Positions 20,894-32,124 of a stretch of DNA of 64,000 nucleotides are shown here, one piece after another (position 1 is the first letter of the stretch; every line of letters begins with the position of its first letter). The DNA comes from Craspedostauros australis (Eukaryota; Bacillariophyta; Bacillariophyceae; Mastogloiales; Achnanthaceae): assembly GCA_026770025.1 (NCBI GenBank), contig JAMXDE010000027.1, forward strand, positions 62,001-126,000. Direction: 5' to 3'. The notes beneath the pieces are model-generated. The model was not told where the DNA came from, ran no database searches, and saw only the letters and a program-made list of their open reading frames with translations. Position numbers and translations under genes: made by a program.

Positions 20894-23800
20894 TCATGGA
20901 CGTGCCGAATCATGATCGGGGAACGCTACGAGGATGCTGTCGCAGTTGCTGGACATGCTGTCGCGGTTGATCGAGGCACGAGTACGAGACTTCGGCGAGC
21001 CCAACGAAGAGGAGCTCTGGTGAGACTCACGATGAGGATGCGATGACGTCCCATCCTGGCTGCTGCTATTGTTCTGATCCGATGCGATCTTCTCGAGCAT
21101 ATCCTTCACGATCGTCTTTCCCCGTGTTGCCCATTCCCGGCGGTTTTCCAGAGCGTAGATGAGGTACTCTTCCGCTCCGACCCCAAACACGCCGCAATCC
21201 TTCAGTTTCTTGGCCAGCGGGATGATGTAGTTGTCAAAGAAGCCCAGTTCGCCGAGGTACCAATTCTCCGATGGGTCCTTCTGCGATCGGCCGTTCTTGA
21301 ATGCGAGGTGCATCTCCATGAAAAGACGTTCATTCCATTTCTGGTAGATGTGCCAGTGCTGCATCGTGTGGGCGACATCCGAAGCCTGGATGAGATGCTC
21401 GATGACGATTGTGGCACGCCGATTCTTGTCCATCTGCGTGTGCTGACATTGGTGCGTGTTGAAGGCATTCTCCCATCGGGTCTTCCGCAGGGCTTGCAAT
21501 TCCTTGTCGAAGATATCTGTGGCCAGCACCGTGTTCACCAGCATCTGTCGGAAACGACGGAGTTCCGTCGTGTTGCGGTAAATGCAACGGCGGAGATCGA
21601 TGAATCGAGATTCCATGAGGATATCCCATGCCAAATCGACCGAATTCTGCTCCGCCACGGACTTGTTGTCATACATCCCGGCCAACCTGGTGCTTTCCTT
21701 GACCAGGAGGAAGTTGGGGACTCCAGCATGATCCACATCATGGATCAGTGCGGACAGAACCTGAACGGCGGTGTTGAGAAGCGAAACCGATAGCGCAACG
21801 GATCGAGATCAAGTGAGTGATTGAGTGAGTGAATGAAAAAACGCAGGCATCAGACACAAGATACCCAAGTGAACAGAAGATGAACAGCGCAGCCATAAGT
21901 GGTTGGAAGGAGATTTGCAAAGACGTACCACGGCGAATTGAGTGAGCGGGTCGCTGGTGATGCCGTAGGTGTGGTCATGAAGATTCTGCGCCAGATTCTT
22001 GTCATGCTCGTCGATGTCAGGTGCGATAATGCGGGACAGCAGCTTGCTGACGGACATTGTGACATGGCCGGCATGCTTTGGAAATCAAGGACGAATGGTA
22101 CAGAAGAGTTTGGAATTTGTGATTGAGGAACGAGCGCAAGAAATGAAAAAGAAGATGGTGAGATGACTGCGCTCAGAGCCAGGAGCACCAGCACGTATGG
22201 CAGGTATCAATCGAAAAATCGGAATGGCCTCAAAACTCCGTTTCCACATGGCAACGAGACGCAGTAAGGGACGCACACTCGCCATCGGTAGCGATGCGTC
22301 AAACTATCGAACTCACCTCGAAGTTGTGGAAAGGATTCTGCCTGTACATCGCTGCGATGCTGGCGACGTAGTCTCGGAGCTGCGACACCACGGCTGGGGG
22401 TAGCGTGACGCTTGCCGGATCAATTTTCCGTTTGGTTCCCTCCTGGCGAAATTCGGGGATGCTGACAACTTCGACGACTTCGTTCAGTGTCATTCCCATC
22501 TTCCCGAGCATCTCCTCGGTTTGCTGCAGAGGGGGCTCGGCGGAGCTGATGTGAGACATGTTGAGTCGTCGTGCCACAACTCGTCGAAGCAGTGACACAA
22601 GAATATCAACATTCCACACGATCAAACGATCCAGCTTCGGTGTCATCTGACAACGCGAAGGAAGATGGCGGCCAGGTTGGCTGCGACGAGTCTCTTGCGA
22701 TCGGACCAGCGTCGATGAATCTTCGGCCTTCTTCGCCGTCTGTTTCAGCCAATACGTTTCCATCTCGCCCTTGCCCTTGGCCATCACCGGAACATCCCTC
22801 TTGACCAGCCAGTGACTCTTGCCAGCCTTCTCGAGCAACGCTGCCGTATCGGATGAAAGGTGGACTCGTTCTGGTTTTCCGGTCGATTCCATTCTGAGGC
22901 AGGCACGAAGGTGATTTGTCGGTTTAGTTCAAAATTGAATGGAGTGAGAGAAAAAGGATCCATTGGACGACCACGGCAGATACATGACTTGATTGATTGA
23001 TGGATGGATAGCTCGACGAAGGTGGACGTGCACCTCATTCTTGAAACAAGTGTCAGAGAAGGACCGACTTACCTTGCAGCCGTGTTGACTGTGTCCCCGA
23101 ACAGTTGGAATCTGGACTTGTCACCTCTCAGAACCCCAGCTGTGACAGGTCCAGAGTGCAAGCCGAACCTCATGGTGAGGTCGCCTGCCATGCGCACAAG
23201 CAAAGTAAAACAAAGGGAAGCGAAAGTGAAGAGTTGAAAATGGAGTGAAAGTCAAAGTGAACGTTAGCGCGAGATGTTCCAGAGTGAGGCATAAGATAAA
23301 CAAGAGGCTGACGATGGACAGCGGACAACGGACAACTGACAATGGGCGAAGGCAGAGCGTATCCGCGTTGTGTCAATCAACAAAGGACTTACCTGTGTCT
23401 GGCCCCAAGGTGACTTCGAGTTGATGCGTGATCTGCTGGACACGGTTGTTGCATTCCCGAGCAAATCTTGCCATCGCGACTGCGTGGTCATCGCGAGGTT
23501 CTGGCAATCCAGTCACAGCGACATAACAATCTCCGATGGTCTTCCATGTTGAAGAGTGGCGAAGCAGAACGATTGAATAACAGTAGGGAGGGAGATACAG
23601 GGTGCAAAACATGAGGATGGGATGTTCGACACGGCATTGCGTTGGAAAGAAGGCGTTCAGCCTTGTGGAGACTCAATTTCAGTTTCGAATTGGAAGAACG
23701 AACATGCTGCCCCATCGTTGTGCAGCTTCTGGGATGCAACGAGAGCTCCAACTTACCTCCACCTTGAAGACGTTGCGTCTGAACCAGTCATGACGGGTAC

Positions 23801-26800
23801 GATACGAGCACAAGCGAATTTCGTAAAATGTGAGCAGGTGCAAGAACGCAATTGGGGTCCCAAATGGAGCAAAGGATGCTTGATTCTACACCGCAACCGC
23901 ACATCTCAAGGCCCCAACACTTGACTTACCGTTTTGCAATCTGATCAAATGCCGTGTACACGGTCTCGAGAAGGGTGAAGACCTGTGCCGGTTCTCTCAC
24001 GGAACTCCAAGCAGTGAAACTGAAATGGGACAAAGATGAATGCATGTCAGCAAAGGCATGTGCGATTTGTGAGCAATTCATGGATGTGGTTCTTAAGAGT
24101 GTCATCCGTGTTGCATAGGTTGGTGCGCAGATAGGCAGGCGGACAGGCAGGCGGAGTGGGCACGTTCCTGCCATGATCCTTCCTTCATGACATCAATTTG
24201 GAACGAATGACTTACCCGGAAATATCTGCAAACATGACCGTCGTGTGTGGAAACTGGAAGCACCGATTGTCGGCGTGCATGTATTTGGATGTGTATGCAT
24301 GTATGGATGGGCGGTTGTGTGTGTGTGAGAGAGGATGGTGCATGTCAAGGAGAACTTCACACATTTTACATCCAGCTTTCAGTCGAAGTTACAGTTGCAG
24401 TTTTGTAAACCATCGAGCCAGCGCCGTGGCGGTACCTGCAAGGACTTACGAGGTCGGCAATCGGCTTGGTGTCATACATGTTGATTGCGACGGTGGTGTC
24501 ATTTTCGTTGGTCGCATCCTCCTTGGCTTCATCTTCGTCGTCATCGCACTGGTACTTCTTCAAGCGAAGTTTGGGACCATTATCGAACAACCCGCTCGTC
24601 CTCATTTCCTTCTCTTGCTTCTCTTCATTCTCGTCGTTGTAGTGGTACAGACGATCGCGGATTTCGGCCGGGAACAGAGATGATACGATCGCTCTCGACT
24701 TGAGCGCCTGCACAAGTCGAGGGGAGTGAATATGTTGGCATTGTTGGCAGAGACAGTAGAAAGGAGGCGACAAGTGATGGACAGCAAGGCAAGGGGAAGG
24801 ATCGAAGGTTAGATATCTGATGTGTCGGAGGGATGCGGCCCTTGGTGGAAATGGTTACTCGTGTTTTACACTCAATCAGACACGGGATGAGTACGAGAAT
24901 AGTGTTTCATACAGTGTTGCGTGCGTGTATTCGTGCAGTGCCATGAAATACTTACGACGTCGTGCACTTTCCGCTGGCGTCTCTGGACCAAGAAGTCGTA
25001 CAGCACGAACACACTTGATGTGAAGAAGAAGATCAGGACGATGATGGATGTGAACGTGGCGGCGTTGCCAGTTTCATACTTGCTCTCCAGGTGTCGCGAT
25101 GGGTAGATGTAAATGTCGATAAAAGTGCTATTCAGTTCACTCGGCGACAGATTCGCACTGTTTTGTCGCTCGGTGGAGCTCAGACCCCTGAAGACTGTAT
25201 GGCATCCCATGTCATCATACGTCGTGTCGTGCAGATCCCCTTTTTTGCGCCAGAGAAAGTGTGTTGAGTATCATCCGGTGACGGAGACGATTTTCATGGT
25301 CAAAGTCAAACCAAAGAACAATGGATTGAAGTGAGGTGACGCGACGCGAACGGAAAGAACTGCATCGGCTTGCATCGATGTCCATGAAATGGTCACAGCA
25401 AAGCGCGATTCCACATCTCACTTACCAGGGCCAAGGTACGTTTCCTCTGCTCCATCGATACGATACGTCCACAGATCACCACCCAGGGTCTCCAGAACGA
25501 CGATGATACCCGTCGCCCCAGGACCCGTGAGATTCTTGAGGTAGTTGTGCCACGGGACACTGGCGATGATTGATCCGATGATCGGTGCATCAGGATCGTT
25601 CACAGCGAAATCACGGTACACCGGCTGGATCAGGAGGCTCTGGGGTTCCTCGTCCAAGAACCCTCCTTCTCGGAGTGCCTGGAGGCCGAAGAGATCCACC
25701 GTCTCGAAAACAGGGGAGGCCTGTAGCCTTCTCGTTTCGACGGCTGTGTCTAGAACCTCTCGGAAGATGGGATGTGACATCAAATCCAGATTCACGACAC
25801 GGTCCGTTTTGGGACAGTGGGCCAGCTGCCACAGCGGTGAAACGACATGATCCCCACACACATCGCCACCTTCTGTTGCTGCTTGCCGTCCATCTTCTGT
25901 GTTCACGAAGACGTATTCGACGATTGGATCTGGCTCGACGTCTTCTCCGCCGGGCCCATGCAGCCGCCAAGATTCTTCCATCCAGCCTTGGTGAGTGACG
26001 GAGTAGTTGTTCCACGCATCAATGTCTTCAAATGCGACGATGGGGGAGAACGCCAACAGATTCGATCTGGAAATATTCCGAAAGTCATGTCCGATGATTT
26101 CGAAGTGGGGGATTGTGATGAATGGTACTTCGATGGAGCGGTCCAAGACGTACGAAGTGGTCTGATGGGCTGTGCTTTGGATGATGTCCACGAACCCATT
26201 GAGGCTCGCCGTCGCTGCAGCCGCGATTTCGCCTGCATAGTCATTGAACTGTGGCGTGCGCGATTGCGGGTGAAGAGTGGGGTCGCAAGGTGTTCCCATT
26301 GTTCGGGCGGGCCAAAGTTCCCACAAATTCGTCAAGACAAAGACAGATACGCAGGTCAGCAAGGGTTAAGATACGACCATGAGGCGCAATGGTGAATCTG
26401 CCACTGTTGTGCCCGTGGCTGTCAAAACACACCGTGCCACGGTTACAGAGCAAGAACTGCCCTCGTTTCTCATGCATCCAATCTGGTCAAAGGCTCTTAC
26501 CTGGTTTTCAAAGTCCTGGTGCTCTTCTCTCTTGATGAGGACGTAGGTGAGGCTGCCAGCGATCGCCGCGCAGGACAGCAACACGAAGAGGACGCAGATC
26601 CTGGAATACATGACAGCCCTGCTTTCGCGCTGGTCGAGCTCCTCCTCTTCCTTCGTCTTCAACCTCCCATTGTGCGTGCCGGATGTTCTGGTCGTGGTGG
26701 ATGCCGACGAACTGCCACCACTTTGGGATGCATCGACAGAGCTGGACTGCTTGCTGAGCTGTCCTGCAGACCTCATGCTCCCAGTATCGGAATCATGCGG

Positions 26801-26857
26801 ATCATCGCTCGAATCAACGTCGTAGAACGTCGTCGCTGTCGCAGTTTGATCGTTCAT
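20894..26857 (-). CDS. Transmembrane class III nucleotide cyclase fused to cyclic-nucleotide phosphodiesterase, 12 exons
   Basis: The exons, 5' to 3' on the minus strand, are 26501-26857, 25426-26248, 24956-25239, 24450-24707, 24216-24253, 23930-24019, 23757-23778, 23393-23540, 23073-23184, 22317-22893, 21929-22075 and 20894-21760. All introns are GT-AG, 151-252 bp, and the phases agree, giving 1240 residues. Order: cytosolic tail; membrane helix about 87-108; extracellular CHASE-like sensor 120-450; second helix about 454-474; cyclase domain about 575-760; class I PDE domain about 880-1150. Cyclase metal residues are Asp584 (FADISG) and Asp628 (TIGDCY); transition-state residues are Asn707 and Arg711. 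PDE residues include His900, His904, His959 and Asp960 (IHDVDHAG). The protein would make and destroy cGMP or cAMP in response to an outside signal. Cyclase-PDE fusions of this plan are known from algae and protists. Exons 5 and 7 are only 38 and 22 nt. Splice sites were read by eye. Confidence 0.88.
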
Positions 26858-28285
26858 GGTGACGATGGTGCTGATGCGAATACCGCTGCTGATGCTCGCG
26901 TGGCTGATGGCGTTCGTCCTTGGATTGTTGTTCGTTGTGTGGTCTCGCTCTCGCTTTCGCGTTCACTTTCACTTTTGTGGTCGTTGACTTTGATTTGGTT
27001 TGCGTTGAATTCAAATTTATGAGCCAACCAATGGTGCAAAAGGGCTCCTCGTGTTTCCCTCGCCGTCGATGGACGCGCATCTCGTCTTCCTTTCTGCACG
27101 ATCCCCATGCCGACTGCACTACCAATACCAAACGGATGAGACGTACAAGCATCCCATGCGTCCAAAGCATCAACGGGGCGGGTCGGGTTCGGGCGAAGGC
27201 CCATTCCCCAATGAAGGCTTCAACGACCAGTCGATCCTCCGAGGCATAAGAAGGCGACATGGGCAGCGGAGGAAGAAATCCGAATGTTCAACCTCGATGC
27301 AAACAGAAGCGCAGCAATGGCTCAGCGGTTTGGCGACTCAACAAGCGCGTGATGATGCATTCGTGGACATGGAAGAGAGCAATGAAATTGATTGCCGTTG
27401 GACTGGCACGATCGTGTCAACGAAACACTTTGGGCGCAGCAGCTGTGACACGCACACAACGTTGTGTGTGGTGTTTGTGAAGTGATTGGGTAGAATTGGA
27501 TCATCACTCTTCAGCGTCATGGGTGGTGGAGATTGACGACACGCGTAGAAGATGCATGGCCCTTGCTTGCTTTTCAATCGTCCGAAGCGAACTCCGAGGT
27601 ATCAAAACCGAACCAATGTGGCAAAAGAGGTATCGACCACCGATGCGATTCCATGGCTGCTGATGTGGCCCAAACAGCCGTCAGACGAGGGGGTTCTGGA
27701 GAACAAATGCCGCTGTTCGCTTTGGCCAGAACAGGTCCTCGACGTTTGTTTCGAGGGTGCATAGCTCATCTCCACCATCTTCTGTGGAGAGTACATCATT
27801 TTCAGAATGCTGCCGATGACGCAACAAAACGTGCGCGATTATGAATACGAATGCGCTCAGCGCACATCATGTCTGGGCGGAGCCTCATACCGCAACTGAT
27901 TTCCCACCAGGAGCGATTTTGAATAGCACAAGTCATGACGATCCACACAGTGATCCACGCAGAGACTGCTCAGGACGACTTCGCGAGCAAAAAGGGCGGA
28001 TGGGGACAACGGTCTGAAATTGTGTTGTTTGCGCTGGTTCGCGCGAAAGGCGTGACATTTTGTGAACGACTGTATAAGTATTTTAATCGTGTATTGACTC
28101 ATCAGAATGAATCCACTCCCGAACTCTCTGGATTTTGGTGAAAAATCAAGGAAAGGGTCGACCATGGCGGAACAGCTTTGCGCGAGCCGTTGGAATGGCG
28201 ACATCTTTTCGCACACTGTGACAACAAGGACAACAGCAACAGACAGCGGCTGCTGACAAAAATCACAATTCCGAACCAAATCACA
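26858..28285. promoter_or_regulatory. Spacer between divergent cyclase and C3HC zinc-finger genes
   Basis: No gene was supported in this 1.4-kb gap. A 289-residue open frame on the minus strand (27857-28726) overlaps exon 1 and the intron of the zinc-finger gene and has no domain-like features, so it was not called. The spacer must hold both 5' regions. Confidence 0.45.
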
Positions 28286-30153
28286 ATGATGGCGATGGCG
28301 GCGGGCAACGCAGAAGTAGCTGCTACGGGAGAGGCCAGGTTCTTCAGCTGGATCAAGGGACAGACAGAATCGGAGGATGCGCAGGCGCAGAGGCACGATT
28401 TCGCGAAGCGATTGCAAACGTTTCACGTCAGCACTTTCGCTGCGAAGCCGCCATGCCTTTCCCCCTTGCTTTGCGCTCGATTCGGGTGAGTGATTGGTGT
28501 GGCGTTGCAATTGGCAACCGCGGATGTGACGGTCTGGGATGGACGAGATGATGCGTGCAGAAAGGCGGAATGGGTCTACCCGGATGTGAAATTGGAGCAG
28601 CCACAACCCTTCACTGCTCCAGTGCTCGCTCCACCTGACGGCTTCATCGTTTTTTGTGCTCCCTCCGTTCATGTCCAGCGTGTGCGGAGGTGAGTCAAGC
28701 AGCGACGGGGTTGGGCAAGGACCCAAGATAAAGAAGCGTTTGGAGCATGCTGGATGTTCACCATCTGTTGCAAGCTCCTCTCTAGTTTCTGGTCTGAATC
28801 TCGAACGTCTGGTCTTCTTTCAAGAAATCCAGAGGAGAATTCCCAGCTACACACAGATCAACATAGAGTGATTGTTTTGACTGGTTTGACTGACTGAGTT
28901 GACGTACATGTCGCAACTTTCTGCCTCCAATCCTTCACTCATCCATGCATGCATCCTTCCATCCATTGACTCTCTTCCACAAATGGAAACCTCACGTCAA
29001 CACACGAAAACCGGCCAGTTGGTGCAATGCTGATGAGGACATGCTCTCGTGCCCGACATGTGGCGCAGCGCTGTCCATAGAGATCCCCAAAACGCCATCA
29101 CTTGGACCGAAGATCATAGGAAGGATTGTCGCCAAGTACCGTGAGCAGTTGGTGAAAAATCATCACAACACGTGCCCCTTCTCTCGTGACATGGCATCGT
29201 TGCTCTACCTCAACACTAGCGATTCTGCGACTACCGCTTTGAGCGCAGAACCCTCATCGGTAGTACATTCTGAGCATGTGCCCATCATCTACGCATCGGT
29301 CTTCCCAATGAACTGCGTCGAATTCATGGATCATCCGCATCCTGAAAACCTGTTGGAGTGTCGCGTCAGAGACTTCCTCGCCGCCAAGGAGCTGAGTTCG
29401 AGACCAAATGGAAACACTGCAAGCGATGGCAGCGAAGACAGCCCAGCCAGCAAGATGCGGCTCGACGTGAACGTACCTTCAGAAATTCGACGATACGCCG
29501 TTGATGGGGGAGCGGACGGCGTTGCTACAATGGAAGAATCTGAGTTCCTCACGCTTACTGCTGCAGCTGCGGGGCTTGGAACCGAGGCAGACGATGCGGG
29601 TATTGACACGGAACTATGCTTGGCGCTGCTGGGTTGGACGCCGGACGATATCGATCCAACACCGCCCATCGTCGACGTAACTTCGAGGCATCGACAGCCG
29701 AGCAGACAGTCAGAATCGTGCCTTCGCATCAAATGCTCTCTGTGCCTGTCTCAACGATCGATCCAGCTCGTGGAGTGCGCGTCCACCACGACGGGAGGAC
29801 ATGAGGATGATGAACCCGCAGATGACATGACCCGCCCGACAAAACGAGTTCGCCGCGAGCTGTCTGCTCCAGGCTTTCATCCAATCACATCCCACAGATA
29901 CTACTGTCCCATGGTATGTGGATTCCCGCAAAACACGGTGAAACGAGACAAGCCAATGTGGAAGGTTATCGCTGATAGGATTTGCAGAAATATCCAATCG
30001 GTGGAGACAAAGGCCTCGCAGCGAGACGGTGTCGAGGCATCAACCACTGCCACATCCGACGAAGCACCTGGATACGATGCGAGCATCGATAGGATACGGA
30101 GAATTCTGCGAGGGGGATTGTATGAAATACCGGCTACGAGCAGCGCCGATTAA
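28286..30153 (+). CDS. C3HC zinc-finger protein, NIPA/ZC3HC1-like, two exons
   Basis: Exon 1 is 28286-28485 and exon 2 is 29019-30153, joined across a 533-bp intron (donor TTCGG|GTGAGT, acceptor GGCCAG|TTGGTGC, phase 2). The spliced product is 444 residues. Joining restores the C3HC/NIPA signature: FAKRLQTFHV, FAAKPPCLSPLLCARFG, then across the junction WCNADEDMLSCPTCGAAL, followed by YREQLVKNHHNTCPF. The Cys pair and the final His-Cys form the zinc site. A second Rsm1-like half contains KCSLCLSQ and GFHPITSHRYYCPM near residues 310-380. In other eukaryotes such proteins sit at the nuclear basket and bind the pore protein TPR, or act in F-box ligases; this role here is by homology only. ATG 28286 is chosen over the following ATG at 28289. 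The basic run KRVRREL may be a nuclear signal. Confidence 0.82.
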
Positions 30154-30261
30154 AGCAGAACTTGATAGGGGTGGTGCGTTGGGATGGACTCCTTCAGGGC
30201 AGAACTGATAGACGAATAAAGGCTCCGGGCTCTCCGCACTACTGAATCGCTTTTCTACTAT
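30154..30261. terminator. Short convergent 3' spacer
   Basis: Only 108 bp separate the stop codons of the convergent C3HC and JmjC genes, so their 3' untranslated regions probably overlap or share polyadenylation signals. AATAAA occurs at 30214-30219 on the plus strand (GACGAATAAAGG), well placed for the zinc-finger transcript. Confidence 0.45.
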
Positions 30262-32124
30262 CTACACACTTACTGCACCCGTGCATGTACATGCCACCAT
30301 CTTCAGCAATTTGATGATCTTGTTCGCTCTCTTACTGGAGCATAGAACAGCAGCGATTCTCTTGTTCAGCTTCATCTCCGCATTGTCCAGCAACACATTG
30401 AGCATCCACCTGAGCCGTATCACGTCGAATTCATCCAACGTCATTCGCTCGAAGCCTTGCATAGTCGCTGTCCTCCCCGCCACGCAACTCTCAAGTTCAG
30501 CTTGGTTGCTGTCGTCTCGGCCGTTGCGTTGCCTGGTCGCTAGTAAATCCAACAACCGAACCAGCATCATGAGACAGAATGCCGTCACGTCCAACCCGAC
30601 GCATCCACGCAACATCGACTCGCTACTCTCGATGTAGCTGTCCTCCGGCATATCTCCCCAGGCCTTCAATTCTGCATCAATCGCCCGCAGCTCGGTCTGC
30701 AGGCACTGCCACACCAGATCTAAATTCATGGTCGTGATCCAGTTGTGATTTACAGATATGGTCTCGCCTTGGTTGACGACGGAGTGCTGCCACGTTGCCG
30801 GCACGAACATGCATTCGCCCGGATGTTGCTTCAACATTACTTGTGGCTGCTTTGGGACGACATGCGACGGTGGATAGAATGTCCATGCCTTGGTGCCAAC
30901 GACGTTGAAACTCCACGAATACGAATTGAGAACATCGGAGTGACGCCCTGTCATGGATGCGTGAGGTCCCCAGTAGCAGAACCGATAGTCGCCCTGCGTG
31001 AATCGCAATTGAAAATCATTCAGAAGATCATGCGGGAAGATGCAAGTCGGGCACTTGTACAGTGTGTGATCGTTGAGGTCGGAATCGTGTCCATCACCAG
31101 CTGCACGCGCTTTGTCGAGGAACTGCAGCAAGTGCCAATCTTTGAGGTATGGCTTGGTATCGCCAGTGTGTCGCTCTTGGTCGCGGAGACCTTTGCAAGT
31201 GATTGATGTCGGTCGTTCACAGTTGCCGTTGCCTTCATCCATCTCGGCATCGCAGGCGCCATCACGGCTCTTCCGATTTGCTTCATCTGTAAGATTCTCG
31301 AGCAGTTCTATCCATTCGCGCAATGACATGTTGAGTGTTTCACATTCTTGTGCACGCCCATCTTCATCCAGACCATCTTGGCCATCGCTGGCGCCGACTT
31401 CGTTCGATGATCTGGTGGGAGCGATGCGCACAGGAACCGTTGTTTCGCCTCCAAGAGCTTTTAGAAACCAGTTCCGGTTCACTCCTTGTGATATTGACGT
31501 CAATAATGGCGATGATGATGAGACGGCGAGTTGGTGCCGTTGTGCGGCTCCTTCCTTGCATTGCCACGCTTCACACAGCTCTCGAAAGCACGTGCGGTCT
31601 AATCCGCGGACGAGGCAGGGTGCGTTGGATTCGTGGAATGCACGATGGAGCCGTTGCGTCGACTCTTCGTTGAATCCGCCGCTCTGGTTGGTGGAAGATA
31701 CATCAATGATGCCAATCTGCGATTCTTGCAGCACATCGTGATCGGTCGATGAGGACGACCCTTCCCAGAACGCGATACTTGCTTGCCGCCGGGCATCCAG
31801 AATCGCCTGCTGCTGTTGCCGTCCCTGCTTCCTTCGCCCGCTTCCATTTTTGGTTAGCTGATGGGCCGCACCTTCACCTTCACCTACGCCTTGTGGTGCA
31901 GTGGAACCAGTGAACGTATGGTTGCTGGCACCGTGACTATATCTGTCGGCGCCGTCGCTGTCGTCGTCGTCATCTTCACCAACTTCATTGCCAACATGCA
32001 GTCGAGTCAGTTCGCGAAGGCAGTACGACGAAGCTTGGATCATGGACAAGCTGTGATCAGGAAGATGCTCAAACGCAACTGAATCATCATAGTCGTCGTC
32101 GTAGTTGTCATTGTCACCAGCCAT
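30262..32124 (-). CDS. JMJD4-like JmjC 2-oxoglutarate/Fe(II) oxygenase
   Basis: From ATG 32124 (MAGDNDNYDDD) the product is 620 residues. The frame is open to another ATG at 32451, which would add 109 residues made mostly of Arg-rich and (GA)n-coded low-complexity sequence. The JmjC fold is centred on WGPHASMTGRHSDVLNSYSWS: His395 and Asp397 give the HxD iron site, and the distal His is in PATWQHSVVN near residue 445. The tail ETISVNHNWITTMNLDLVW closely resembles JMJD4, which hydroxylates a lysine of translation release factor eRF1. FHESNAPCLVRGL is the typical N-terminal lead-in of cupin-like JmjC enzymes. Residues 1-110 are acidic and disordered. The substrate here is inferred from the JMJD4 resemblance. 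It is convergent with the zinc-finger gene and divergent from the ATPase gene. Confidence 0.85.
   Translation of the reverse strand: MAGDNDNYDDDYDDSVAFEHLPDHSLSMIQASSYCLRELTRLHVGNEVGEDDDDDSDGADRYSHGASNHTFTGSTAPQGVGEGEGAAHQLTKNGSGRRKQGRQQQQAILDARRQASIAFWEGSSSSTDHDVLQESQIGIIDVSSTNQSGGFNEESTQRLHRAFHESNAPCLVRGLDRTCFRELCEAWQCKEGAAQRHQLAVSSSSPLLTSISQGVNRNWFLKALGGETTVPVRIAPTRSSNEVGASDGQDGLDEDGRAQECETLNMSLREWIELLENLTDEANRKSRDGACDAEMDEGNGNCERPTSITCKGLRDQERHTGDTKPYLKDWHLLQFLDKARAAGDGHDSDLNDHTLYKCPTCIFPHDLLNDFQLRFTQGDYRFCYWGPHASMTGRHSDVLNSYSWSFNVVGTKAWTFYPPSHVVPKQPQVMLKQHPGECMFVPATWQHSVVNQGETISVNHNWITTMNLDLVWQCLQTELRAIDAELKAWGDMPEDSYIESSESMLRGCVGLDVTAFCLMMLVRLLDLLATRQRNGRDDSNQAELESCVAGRTATMQGFERMTLDEFDVIRLRWMLNVLLDNAEMKLNKRIAAVLCSSKRANKIIKLLKMVACTCTGAVSV

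Noticed and set aside
25240-25425. Treating the separate minus-strand frames between 20894 and 26857 as several small genes
   Set aside because: Consistent GT-AG sites with matching phases join all of them into one protein whose domains are complete only when spliced.
27857-28726. 289-codon minus-strand frame
   Set aside because: It overlaps exon 1 and the intron of the C3HC zinc-finger gene on the other strand and has no domain-like pattern.
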